From Sipunculus nudus (taxonomy: Eukaryota; Annelida; Sipuncula; Golfingiida; Sipunculidae), in NCBI GenBank assembly GCA_026874595.1, contig CM049316.1, forward strand, positions 25,133,839 through 25,197,838: 64,000 nucleotides of DNA, given 5' to 3'. The position numbers were made by a program, and so were the translations under genes. Below, one piece after another: positions 11,166 through 22,519 of the stretch. Below the pieces are notes generated by a model, which saw only the letters and a program-made list of their open reading frames with translations, made no database searches and had not been told where the DNA came from. How positions within the stretch are numbered: the stretch's first letter is position 1; each line of letters starts with the position of its first letter.

Positions 11166-12772
11166 GTAGAGTTACCCTCAGGTGTAAAGTGCTCTATATA
11201 AATATAATGCAACTGTGTATAACAAATAATGTTAAGGGTTAACCCTGCGCTAGGCATATACTCTGTATTATCCATAATTTTATTATCCCTGTTTAAGTCA
11301 CGTGACAGTGAATTGCAGGAGACTACTACAGATTGCCGTAAATTTGCTAATAGATTCACAAATCACGTTATGAAAACCTAAAAGTATTTTGTTTTAAGAT
11401 ATAAAAACTAGAAGTAGGCAGTCACAACATACTCCTGCCAGGTTTTCTGTTTGTGTGCACAACTGTTTTGGTTCAACAACACGATTGTATGTCCTTTTCA
11501 AAAACATAGCCGACTAATTCCAATTAATTGCCTCTTGTAAGAGCCTAGTGTCATAAAGTACAAGAAGTCTGTGAGCGAAAAAAAAATATGATGTTGATTC
11601 AGATTACATAAAAATATCAAAGGATCGTTCTTTGATTGTTTCTCAACCCCTCCCTTTTGACGTTTTAAGTAGCCAAGAGAAAAACGAACCAAGGAGCCAA
11701 GGGGAAGGTATAATACTATAATATTGAAGAGCAGTACGCTAAAAGAACTAAAAATATATTCATTTACAAGGTTTCAAACTACCTAAAGCCTTTGCATATA
11801 TCCCTTTGTTCTTACTGTTCTTACTTGTTATTATGTCCGCTGAATTCGAACTTTACAGGTAGACTCAATGTGACCTGATCATTTTGTAAAGAGATTATTG
11901 CAGTCCTTCACCTGACATGTATAGAAATTATCTCTGGAAATAAACTGTGCGAAGCGAGAAGGAAATAATATTTTTACAATGAATTAGCCTTGAATTAAAG
12001 ATTTTTTCTCAGTTTTTCCCCAATTTACTATATAGAAAGAGCATTTTGATTCTCCAGTTTATCAAAACAGATTATTTTCATCTGAAATTCCGTGGCCAAT
12101 ACGGCCCTGTATTGAATTTATGAGCTCTGTATGTACTAAACATTTCAGATTTTAAATCTCATTGGGCTGGGCATAGCCCATTGCAGTTGGAGCAGAAAGA
12201 TTTCGACTTTGGAGCTGAAATTCCTTGGCAGTGCCTTAACCTGTGAATTATTTCAAGCTCCATGTATATAAAAACCGAAAAAAATGGAATTCATAATGAA
12301 AAATTGTTCCCTTGTTGGAGTTAACACCTTCCCATTTGTTTTTTTTATCTTTCTGTAAAAGAACCTATACACATACCAGGTATATTAAATATCTGCAAAT
12401 TATAATATAATATATGCCTCATATTATATTGAAATCCTGTGGTATATCCCAGTATTTATTTTCTGCTAGCGTTTGGTTACACCTGTACACAAGGGGAACA
12501 GTTTGTTCCGGGTGCAATCAGTATTGCAAATTATATACAAACTTCCATTCGGTGTTGCTTCTGTGCTCCTTCCTGAATTTTACTTTTCCTTGTTTGGAAT
12601 GCACAGGATCGGACCTCTGGCAGTATTTTTTATGGTAAACAAACACAAGTAGAGTGTGTTTACTCACACACAGAACCATAACTACGCGTTAAACAGGTGA
12701 ACAAGAGACAGTCCGTGTGCCGGGAAGGTTTTGCTTGAAAACTTTTTATTCAGAGAGAGAGAGAGAGAGTCC

Positions 12773-14429
12773 TACGGTGGCTGATTTAGGACACAGAAAA
12801 AAAACATATTTATCTCGAGATCTCGAGATAACATCTCGAGATATCGACATAGAGTTTCGCAAAAAAAAAAAAAAAAATTAGGAAGCAAAAAAAAAAAAAA
12901 TTTTACGGAGCATAACAAAAATTTAACGAAGCATAAAAAAAAAATTTACGAAGCAAAAAAAAAATAAATTTAAGAAAGAAACAAAAAAATTTTTAGGAAG
13001 CAAAAAAAAAAATTTTAGGAAGCAAAAAAAAAATTATCTTTCGAGATCTCCAGATAAAATCTCACATTTGTACGAACCATTCGAAGCTGAATTGACATAA
13101 AGCAAAGCAACGTTATGGGGACAGTATACGTTAAGAGTGCTAAATATAATATTGCAATTATAAAAAACAAAGTCCATGTATACTGTGTTTAACTGAACGG
13201 TAATACAATATAATTACAAATGTAATTTAAAACCTATCAAGTTTATAAATCCCCTAAGATAAGGCGAGTTGAAGAAAAGTTCAATATAAATTCAATATTT
13301 AATTATTCATATCCGTAAGGAAGATGTCAAAGCCTAAAGAAACTGAAACATTCTACCTGAACGGCGGATTCAGTGCCATTGCTGTCAAATCACTCAAATA
13401 GAAATGTTTAGGTCTGCATGCATGCATTGAGGGTACCTCATTACTTTAAGAATACAAACAAATATAAGTTTCTTATAGAAACACGCTTTTTGTACAATTT
13501 CTTTCAGCTTTTATTGAAACGGTGTGTTGTTTTATGGAGCATGTATTAGACCATAATAAATTAAAATATGCTAAAAATGATTACTGTGTTTTCGGGTAGG
13601 TACGCTGGGGGGGGGGGGGGGGGTGCTTCAGCCCCTAAAGCCCAAGTCTTGATCCACTATAGCTATAACTATAGCTCAGATTAATTTTATTCAACCTTTC
13701 TTCATAAATGTTTAATATTCATTAATAAACGGTTTAAATATTTCGATCATCTCTCATCATATTTATTCTTCAGCAAAATGCTCTGCTTTGGTCTTAAAGT
13801 CGCTATTCACCTGCCTTATTTATAGAATCTTTGTAATACAGGCTAACTCTGCATATACATATTAAAGAAGTGAAGGTAATCATAAACATAATCTAGGTAA
13901 ACATAATCTATTAAACCTTTCATAAAAATGAGCCAATCCCATGGGTAAAGGCGGTGTCTTTGTCTATATCCACGTGTTTTATAACATGGGTCGGGGGAGG
14001 GGGGGGGGGGTGCAAAAATTGCCACCGATCGTTATAGAAGACGTCCGGCAGAAACATCTGGCTTCAATTCAGACAGTACAGAGTTCTGTAAATGACAAAT
14101 ATTGCATTACTTCACATGCTCTAACGAATATCAACTAGTGACTTTTCAATTACTCGGTTACATGTTTTTATCTGTATGTTAACACTTGCCCAAGTGCCTT
14201 GTGTATTAGTAGCCTGTAGATAAAATGTTTGTACGTCAGAGTGGTGTTACAAGACCCATTCCCTTTTTTTTTTGCTTCCTAAAAATTTTTTTTTTGCTTC
14301 CTTTAATTTTTTTTTGCTTCCTAAAATTTTTTTTTGCTTCCTAAATTTTTTTTTTTGCGAAATTCTATGTCGAGATCTCGAGATAACGAGATAAATATTT
14401 TTTTTCTGTGTCCTAAATTAGCCACCGTA
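12773..14429. mobile_element. Foldback-type transposon with 7-bp target duplication
   Basis: A 1657-bp element with long inverted arms. The left arm begins TACGGTGGCTGATTTAGGAC; the complement of the right arm begins TACGGTGGCTAATTTAGGAC. Both continue into an A-run, then a palindromic CTCGAGATCTCGAGATAA-type block and TTTCGCAAAAA. After that come tandem units of about 18-25 bp, each an A-run followed by TTTTAGGAAGC (about seven units left, four right). The flanks are AGAGTCC at 12766-12772 and AGAGTCC at 14430-14436, a clean 7-bp duplication. The interior (about 13065-14260) is AT-rich with G runs at 13607-13623 and 13999-14009. I find no coding region in it. The structure fits Foldback-like class II elements; the family is not one I can name. 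Confidence 0.85.
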
Positions 14430-15479
14430 AGAGTCCCATCCTAGCAAGTGGAATAATATTTCACAATTAGCAAAACAAAAATCAAAAGAGGAAATTAGCT
14501 TTAAAAAGTGAGTTCTGTGATCACTAGATCACAAGAAAGCCGCATTAATCACCATGAGGATGAGGTCAAATATGCCGAGTGATGTTAAACGTAAATCGCG
14601 CACCTGTTCTATCAGCCAGCATGCGGAAGCCTGCTGTCAACATGAACACTCTGTACCGTCAGCCAGAGCCCAAGGGTGTTTGCACAGATGGTATATTAAT
14701 AACAAGGTAAGAGACATGAAATGATTCCAGCCTCCAGTGTCAAGATCGCCCAGCATGCCCTCCCCTTCAATCAAAACATCAATCATCAAATCCTCGTGGC
14801 AAGGATAAACTCGACTATAACGTAATATGACCCGGATATAAATAAATATAATTTTCGTTTATGTTGGTTATATATTATTATGGTTACCTGGAAGGAACAA
14901 CTAAATATAATTTCAGGGCTTTTGTTCGGGAGTAATATTAACCTAAAATTACGTTGGAGAAATAAGAATAGACATACCTTCGAAACATACAGATTATAAC
15001 ATTTTTAGCTTGAGTTAAATAGTTTATATACTTATATTTCAAGAATGCCTCACATAGATCCAGGCTTTATTGGACATGTGTTGGACATGTCTTTTTTTCA
15101 GGATATTTCATACTTTAATTAAGCGCACGTAGTGCCATTCAGAGCACTGAGAGCAGTAAGAACTTAGCATCCAAAGTAAATACAAATCATCACCTTAAAC
15201 CCGCACCTTCAATACAGAACAGAATGTTCTAACACTGGGGAGCTTCTTAATGAACGTTTGACAGTTCTTATATTTATAAATAATATAATATAATTATATT
15301 AAATATCATCAGTACCGAGATTTATTACTCATGCTTCAAGATACATATGTACATACTAAGTACATCTTCATAATTCAAATTGGGTTTCGGACTACTTGAC
15401 AGGGCAGTGATTATTTTGGCGTTAACCAGGCTCAGTGTAGTCACATGTAAACTTTAATTATTTTGCATGGATTGTACAA

Positions 15480-15940
15480 CTAGTTATGATAACTAAGACG
15501 AGGCACTCTCCATGGCTCAGGTGTTGGCGCTCGGTAATCGTTAAGGGTGGAGGAAACCGGAGGACCAGAAAGAAAAAAACACCGGCCATGGACGAGCCAC
15601 CACAACCTACTGTGTATAGCCACGCCGGGAATCGAACCCGGGTCGCCATCGGAGAAGGCCGAGCGTTTTACCACTCAGTTGTCCAGGTACTACACATCCG
15701 GGTCCTTGGTGTGTAATCGTCCCCTTTCTGCTGGGTCACACCACCGAGCTACCCCCGAAAGGTGCACTCGTTTGTGAATGAATTACGACTGTAGGACAGA
15801 GTCTTCCCATTAAACCTGCAGACCACTCACCTTGGATGGGACCCGACCGTGAAAAATAACCGCTCCTCTGTCCATTATACAGCTAACGATCGTTGCTTCT
15901 TGTGCTGTACCCCTAGATCACGGAAGCCGATTGATACATT
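15480..15940 (-). mobile_element. tRNA-derived SINE-like repeat, copy 1
   Basis: On the minus strand, 15690-15618 resembles a tRNA: a box-A-like AACTGAGTGGTAAAACG, a loop region GCTCGGCC, and a box B GGGTTCGATTCCCGG. It is followed by GTCCTCCGGTTTCCTCC and ends near 15480. The segment at 15730-15940 (TGCTGGGTCA, CTTCCCATTAAACCTGCAGA, GACCGTGAAAAATAACC, TAGATCACGGAA) recurs in the same order at 46690-46930, showing it is dispersed. It is not a functional tRNA: the acceptor stem does not pair and it lies inside a repeat. Confidence 0.7.
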
Positions 15941-17532
15941 TCTTGTTTCAACCCCATAAATGACAGAAAAATATGAAAAGCAGGTTGTTGACGCTATATA
16001 CTTAACATACACATATATCAGTTACACTTCTCGTTGTCCACGTCACCGATGCTAAATCATGTTTTCCTTTAAACAATGCTGCGGTATAGGAAATGAAAGG
16101 CCCTCGCTGGAAATATTAGTTTGCTGTGCACTACTAAGATTCATACGCTTTCTTTCATCTTTATTAAGGGATGCTGTTGTTTTTGATACAGCAGAATCTT
16201 ATTAACATTCAAGAAATTAACTTTAAATGTACGGCAAGTCATGATTTCTGAATTATTCCCAGTCGCGTACATACAAAAACCAGAAACCTAGTTAGCCTAA
16301 TGATAACAAATCATTCTTATTGTGTCCTATCAAGAAACCTATGCCACCAGCGAGCCATGAACTGATCCTTTATCAAGAGAAACTATAAGACAGAAGGGCT
16401 GACACATATGAAAAGCACGGATGAAAGACACACGCACAAACTTTGCACCAAAGAGAGCAAGAAGCAGAAAATTAAACTTCAGATGTTACTGTTTTAACTA
16501 AAATCATTAAACACATATACGATCCCATGGCCTAAAGGGACGATGTCGGCCGACTTTTCGAGGTTCGGTCTGCCAGGGTAAGCAGAAACGAAGGTCCCTG
16601 ATGCATGTGTTACATAATAGAAAAAGATTGTTTGTGAAGGTCGTCAGCATTGGTTCGTTCTGGATACAGTAAGCTGTTATGACTGCCAGAACTCAATACA
16701 AACAGCCCTCTATATAACAAAAGTTAATCTGTCATGGGTTTTCTAGTATATTGTGTTGTTACATATGTCTTCACGGGAACACATCTAAATGCATGTATCA
16801 CTGACGTGCCAGGAATTAATTTGACGCTTGACAATTCTCTGTTATATCTACCCTTTAAATCACTGGAAAAACATACAAGAGGCACGTGCTACATATTTCC
16901 CATAGTTCCCAGCGCACATTCTTCCCACCTCGTCGTGTAATATTATGTTCCGATGTTTGTTTATTCATTTTTGGAGTTACGCCAGGAATAACATTTCTCC
17001 AGATTGTATCTCTAAACGTCGAACTCGAGAATCGCACCAGTTGCCACTCCATGAGCAAATTATTATTCCCGATGCATTTCAAGCGCGTGATAAAGAGGTA
17101 CCGCCTCAGATGTAAAGACCTTATTAAATATGCATATTTACGTAGATACTGCGAGGTAAAATGCACGGATCAATCGCAAAAGCAAATAAAACATTGTTAA
17201 TACCAATAAAGTACCTTCTTGCAAAGAATTCTACATCTGTAATCGGGTGATGAATTATTAACGTATCTTAGAAACTAAAAAATAAATATAGAAAAATAAA
17301 AAATTGTGTATATATTATAATGTATATGGTTAAGATGATATATTTAGGGATTGATTTACTAAAGACATGGGGTAATAATATTATGCGCTTGCGTGCATTG
17401 CTACCAGATTTGAAAAAAAGTCACAGAATAATCAGGAATTTACAAAATCACAAAGAATTACTAAGAAAATCTTCTCAGACCAGAAAACCACATAGAAGCT
17501 GGATTTATTTTGTTATAGCTCAGTTCACTGTT

Positions 17533-17604
17533 TTCCTAGACCACTGAATGCCTAGTCCACTGTATGCCTAGTCCTCCGTTTGCCTAGTCCACTGTATGCC
17601 TAGG
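17533..17604. repeat. 16-bp tandem repeat, 4.5 copies
   Basis: Units are TTCCTAGACCACTGAA, TGCCTAGTCCACTGTA, TGCCTAGTCCTCCGTT, TGCCTAGTCCACTGTA and a half unit TGCCTAGG. Units 2 and 4 are identical, whereas 1 and 3 are diverged. This alternation could reflect duplication of a 32-bp pair. Confidence 0.95.
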
Positions 17605-18353
17605 TTGTCAATATTTCCTTCTCATGAAGTGCACAAATCACTGTTTTTCACGCTTATTAATTCAATAATTTCACTCACTGTTTTCAGATTTTGTAATGTC
17701 CGGATACGACATGCACACGTTAATCTTACTTCAATTAGCAAACCATAGGTTTTCATGTTGGTACATATTTGTTCCTGAAAACTTGTTTGCATTCTTTGCC
17801 TTAACCAATTTTTTCTTCTTTATAGTTAATACGTATAAGACGTGACGAAGAAATGTACAGATACATAAATATGTTTTTGTTGTGACCATTCTTTATATGA
17901 CATTATGGTAAAACAGATCTCCTGGCCCACGCATATAATTTGGATAAAAAATTGCTGAGGTAAAATAAAAAAAAAAGCACTTGCGCAGAAAAGGAAGTAC
18001 TTTTTTTAATCTCACAGACTGTATTTGATCAAGTAATGACCATAATTAGTTGATGAAATGGGAAAATCAATTCTAATGTGCGGAAGAGTAAAAACAAGAA
18101 ACCTAACGCAACACACGTTGGATATGGTTGGTATCTTTCACGTATTAGCCGGTAGCTTGAAAGTCTCTAAGTCATTCATATTACTTGAGGTAAAACAAAA
18201 ATTAGCAACAATAAAACTGATGAATTATATGTGCCATGACTAATTGTTGCTATTACCCTACGCCTGTCCAATAGGTTACTGACTTCTGGGTAACACAGAT
18301 GGGTTCATATATAATCATATAGTAACCATTTGTACGAAACTAGCGCACAAATT

Positions 18354-18668
18354 ATGAATATTTCAATAGCAACTCTGATAGTAATCTGCTCCGTAGCATT
18401 AATCATCATAAATATTTGTGAAACGGTAAAAGTTTGCACTTACCTGGATAGAATAAGAAGAAAAGGCCAAATACCTCCCGCTACCGCGCTGTCGTCTGCT
18501 CTGAAACGGAAAGAAAGCGCGGGACTGGTAAAGCAAGTCCTATTGGTTAGCAGGGACGTCGGCAAGACACAGCTAGGGCTGCGAAAGAGGATAGGCCGCG
18601 TATGGAGCCTATCGGGTTCTCCAATCTACGTATACAGAAGTACTCGCGCAGTCCGCGGGCACCTGTAG
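18354..18668 (+). CDS. Possible small membrane protein ORF (unrecognised)
   Basis: ATG-started frame of 104 codons. Residues 4-20 form a hydrophobic segment (SIATLIVICSVALIIIN). The rest is basic and GC-rich, with many Lys/Arg and an RKRIGR patch. GC content jumps in 18460-18680, well above the surroundings, and several CpG are present. I do not recognise the product. It could be an exon, a single-exon gene, or a CpG-rich repeat read by chance. There is no splice-site or homology support. Confidence 0.15.
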   Translation: MNISIATLIVICSVALIIINICETVKVCTYLDRIRRKGQIPPATALSSALKRKESAGLVKQVLLVSRDVGKTQLGLRKRIGRVWSLSGSPIYVYRSTRAVRGHL

Positions 18669-19720
18669 GGGCGCTGCCGGTCCTCCTAGGTTCCAATGAC
18701 TGACCAAAATAACCTCAAATAGATTTCAGCTTTGAGAGCACAGTGTGAGATTACATCCATTTACTTGTACACAGCACAGCTAACTGTCTCCAAATGTGAT
18801 GTACACGTAACAGTGAGCAATAGTACAAGGTATATATATATATATATATGTATGACTATATCTTTTTCTGCAATAGGTGATATTCATGGGATTCTTAGGT
18901 ACTTAGGTGCTCACTTATGTGTATATATATATATATTTATATCAGATATAGATGCATTTATGTATTATTCACAAGCCTTCTATCAGTGCATGCATTGTGC
19001 AGTAAGGCTCATGTATCACGAATATACTTATATTGTAATTTATATTTATTATGTAATTTATATCTAAAACAATGATGCGTCATTATTAAATGTTACTTAT
19101 GAATGAATGTGTGCTGTCTGCTGTAACAGTTTATTAGTTGTTATAGCTGTCGTTTTGTCCTCACATCGAACACCAGGCACGCTTCAATAGTAAGTATTTC
19201 TTTTTCTTGCTAGGAGTACGTCCCATCCGTCATTTAACGAACCATAAGGACTTTTATGTAGTCGGCATAAGACTTACAAACAAACACACGCACACACACA
19301 TATGCATATGATTTACATGCATTTTTCTATTAAAATCAAAGTTATATTTTTTTTATGAAATTGGGTCCTAGTGTATTCGGATGTGACAGCGTTACTTAAA
19401 TGCAGTTTTCCCAATTGTTTTTAACAGGAGTAATATTTCATATACAGAGGGATTCCCGTGGACCAGAGAATCCGGTCGGGTTTCTGCCCAAGGAAACCAT
19501 TAAATAAACCCTACCCTGGCGACTACCTGTAGCGGTATAAAATACCATGTACTAATCACTGGCATCGTGGGTATGCATGAGGTATCAATAACAGACGAAG
19601 TACAAGCAGCTTATGTTAATAGTAATCCAGTGATAAGCGGGGTATGGTTTTCATCAGGTACGAATTACCGAGGTAGTCAGTCACGATAAATCTAGGCACA
19701 TTGTTATTACAGAGCTCGGG

Positions 19721-20002
19721 TTAAGAGCCGGGTACCAGTCTAGGGTTGAGATCGGTCATTGGGGCTGGTGCCCGCTGTAACATCACCACTGCACCCTTCT
19801 TCTGCCGGTTCCTCTTCCAGTGCTGCCTTTGAATTCCTGCCAAGATTCCAATGGCTGTTACAGCAATGGTACTGCAGTCATGACTGTTCATAACAAACGG
19901 ATTATATCCAGCAGTCTGCACCCGGTCTTCAACAGGCTGTCCGTGTAGCTGCCCCGAGTGGCTACATGCTGGGATATAGATGAGAGATTTTATTACTGAC
20001 AT
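19721..20002 (-). CDS. Possible 93-residue ORF (unrecognised)
   Basis: ATG-started minus frame with an uncharged stretch HDCSTIAVTAIGILAGI followed by the basic QRQHWKRNRQKK, resembling a single membrane anchor. The C-terminus is Pro/Arg-rich. The composition is less AT-rich than the flanks. It may be coding sequence within an unclassified repeat. I cannot assign a family, and no exon junctions are evident. Confidence 0.15.
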   Translation of the reverse strand: MSVIKSLIYIPACSHSGQLHGQPVEDRVQTAGYNPFVMNSHDCSTIAVTAIGILAGIQRQHWKRNRQKKGAVVMLQRAPAPMTDLNPRLVPGS

Positions 20003-20821
20003 ATGCTGACTTGGGTTACCAGATGCGCTTCGGAGACCTGCAGATATAAAATTTGTAGATATGTAAGGGTATTGGGATATGAAATAAAAAAAAAATGATT
20101 ATGGTGACGCATAAAATACTAATGTTCTTGAACAAAAGTGCACCTTCTGCTTTCTCTTTCTCTCTATCTCACACACACACACACTCGCGTTAGCACACAC
20201 ATATACACACACGCAGACAGAGGTCATAGTTCCTCTATGCTTTAGAATATAAGTGTATCTTTGTATTATTTTTTATCCCCCCCCCGCCCTCTCTCTCTCT
20301 CTCTGGTTCGCATGCACACACATGTATATGTACACACGCGCGCACAGAGGTCATTGTCTCTTGAATGTGAAATGTTTTAATGTATATTTTGGTTACTGGA
20401 TGTTTTTGAATATGAGTGCTACAGTAGGTTATCGTACTGTTTAGTCTTTTCTGTTCTAATCTAAATCTCATTTCTTACTGATATGTTATGGCCTACAAAA
20501 ACACATTTCCAAATTATCTCCCGAAATACAATGAAGCTTCTGTTTTTAAACCACCCGGGGACTGGCCAAAAGTAGTCTTTATTAATAGGTGGTCTTATTC
20601 GACAGGTGGTTTATTAGTCAACACCAAAGATAGACGGAAATTTTCATGTTCATAAAGTGCAAATAAATGTAATTTACCTTATGTCTCTGATTCAATGTAT
20701 CAGCTTTAGCATTTCTACTTAAATGAGTTAGGAACATCCTATCAGCACAGCCGCTTCTAAAACAAACGTAGGGATTTAAACCTCATCAGAGCATCTAAGG
20801 GAAACGTGTCCATACAGCGAT

Positions 20822-20835
20822 GTTGCTATAGCAAC
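20822..20835. promoter_or_regulatory. RFX-type X-box palindrome
   Basis: GTTGCTATAGCAAC is a perfect 14-bp palindrome fitting the RFX consensus GTTGCYNNRGCAAC. No gene start is evident nearby, so its role is open. Confidence 0.25.
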
Positions 20836-21042
20836 TACTATAGCGTGTTTAATATACCGACATCACCGGCAATGGAATTCTCATTAGACTTGAACTTCCT
20901 GTTTTTTCCGAGTCTTTTGATTCTTGGTGATTCTCTTCTTCATGTACATTAGCAAAAGTCTAAATCAAAACGGGACACGTACTCACAACATTCCAGCGAC
21001 CTAACTTTTACTCTGCCCAGCTTCATATTGAAACGGTTTTAT

Positions 21043-21265
21043 TGCCTCCGCCAGGAATTAAGGAGTCTAGTCCCCTTCTTGTGGGTGTGTGTGTGTTTGT
21101 TCGCAACATCCGATGAAATCTTAGGGCACGTCGGGGAAATCGGTGTGGATCCGGCACATGATCCGGGTCCTGGAAGGACTTTCAGGAATAGTCATATAAT
21201 GCACAGTCATTTGAGCACGAATGAAGGGAATGAACGCATATCCTCTTTACGAGGCAAATAAAGTT
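21043..21265 (+). mobile_element. CCTCCGCCA-family repeat, copy 3
   Basis: Starts GCCTCCGCCAGGAATTAAGG, then a GTGTGTGTTTGTTCGCAAC stretch and GTGGATCCGGCACATGATCC. The last block matches the complement of 9870-9900. The right end is eroded (ACGAGGCAA). Confidence 0.7.
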
Positions 21266-21930
21266 ATTTATTTATTTTTTTATTTTGTCATGGTCACTCA
21301 AAGTTTTATTATTGGTCAATATTTTTCAACGCGGTTTACTTCTATGGACTGCTTGCTCCTTAGAAACATATTATTTATCACATGTTAGCACTAATATTTA
21401 ACGGTCAAGGTCGTAGAGCCCCCGAAGGTAAAAAATGAAAACGATACAAAAAACATTGTTCTGCTTATTCGCCGTTCCCATGTATCGTGGATCACTTTTT
21501 GCACCGAAGAAGACCAGATCTCTTCGATAATGTTGCTGATTCGTACTTCTGCCCTAACCAGAAAATAGTTCTTGAAGCTATATAAAACTTAATTGTGTGT
21601 TGACCATATACATCATCACAAGAACTGGAGCAATCTTTATGTATTTTCTAGGCAAACTGGCAAAATTTCACGTCTTGTGTCTCAACCTTTAAAAAAAAAG
21701 GGGGAAAAAACGTCCGGCTCTTCCATATTTTCATCCGTTAACAATATTTTTCTTGTGTGGCCTATTGTAACTGAAGTTGTTGAAATTTTGTTGATGGCAT
21801 ATTGGGGATATGGGAATTGGTTTCTGTTGCAACCGTACAGCCGCAAATCTGTACCTTTCATCGAACGTCATTTAAGTCAGCTTTTAACTTTTCATGGCAA
21901 ACCATGAAGTTAGTACGCTCATAATGCAGA

Positions 21931-22210
21931 GGATATACACTGCAGTCGTCCCAGATCTCCTTTCGTGTAACCGCTTTGTATAGCAAGATTATCATGATTG
22001 AAACACCAAGGTGCGCACAGACAACAGAAGTTTGATCATACCAATGAGAGCGTGGTATCGCATTGTGCATCCAGCTCCAAATTTGTAAAATAGGACACCC
22101 GCTCTCGTTGCTTTGATTCTCGGTACGGTGCCGTAATCAGACCAACTACAGCGCGTGTCGCATGTTAAAATATGCGACATGAGGAGATCTGGGAACTGCA
22201 GTGTATATCC
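21931..22210. mobile_element. MITE, family A copy 2 (best termini)
   Basis: Begins GGATATACACTGCAGTCGTC and continues CCAGATCTCC. It ends with GGAGATCTGGGAACTGCAGTGTATATCC, whose complement is GGATATACACTGCAGT then TCCCAGATCTCC. The two ends therefore form an inverted repeat of about 28 bp, broken by a 2-base indel (CG). Total 280 bp, non-coding. The internal block GGTATCGCATTGTGCATCC is shared with copies 1 and 3. Confidence 0.85.
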
Positions 22211-22519
22211 GCCGCGTGATGAGCTTATGTACGGAGGCGTAAGGAACAAGCAGGGACGAAGTTAATACTGACGGCTGTTTCAGCCAGGTCTGGAAAATCT
22301 TAAGACTGACTGAACATGAAGTATAAACAATCACTGTGCTGTATCACACGCCTGCCATCCGTCTACCTACATCGGGTTTACGGTAGTAAGAGAGTGATGG
22401 TTTCATAACTTACTGGACAGAGACTAGGGCTCTAGAGGACAAACGTAATTGTAAAGGGCGGTGTGTGAATGTACATTTTGACAACACGATACAAACAACA
22501 TCATGACCATCGACATATC

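Larger units (their letters stand above)
9033..12765. other. Upstream of the EF-hand coding exons, no gene seen
   Basis: This should include the EF-hand gene's untranslated first exon and promoter, but I cannot locate either. Recognisable content is two CCTCCGCCA elements (9778-10054 and 10507-10815) and an (AT)n tract (11105-11162). Open frames are short, without codon-like composition or convincing splice sites. Confidence 0.5.
14437..20990. other. Gene-poor region with scattered repeats
   Basis: No protein gene can be supported. Contents are a SINE-like repeat (15480-15940), a 16-bp tandem repeat (17533-17604), two open frames of uncertain status (18354-18668 plus, 19721-20002 minus), short AT, CA and TC simple repeats (18828-18850, 20165-20215, 20289-20303), and an RFX-like palindrome (20822-20835). 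The rest is unremarkable AT-rich sequence. Confidence 0.5.

Noticed and set aside
15618-15690. Possible genuine tRNA gene on the minus strand
   Set aside because: Box A and box B are good, but the acceptor stem does not pair and the sequence continues into a repeat body found elsewhere, so it is a SINE head.
16855-17200. Overlapping 103- and 104-codon frames on opposite strands
   Set aside because: Mutually exclusive shadows with random-looking composition and no splice or domain support.
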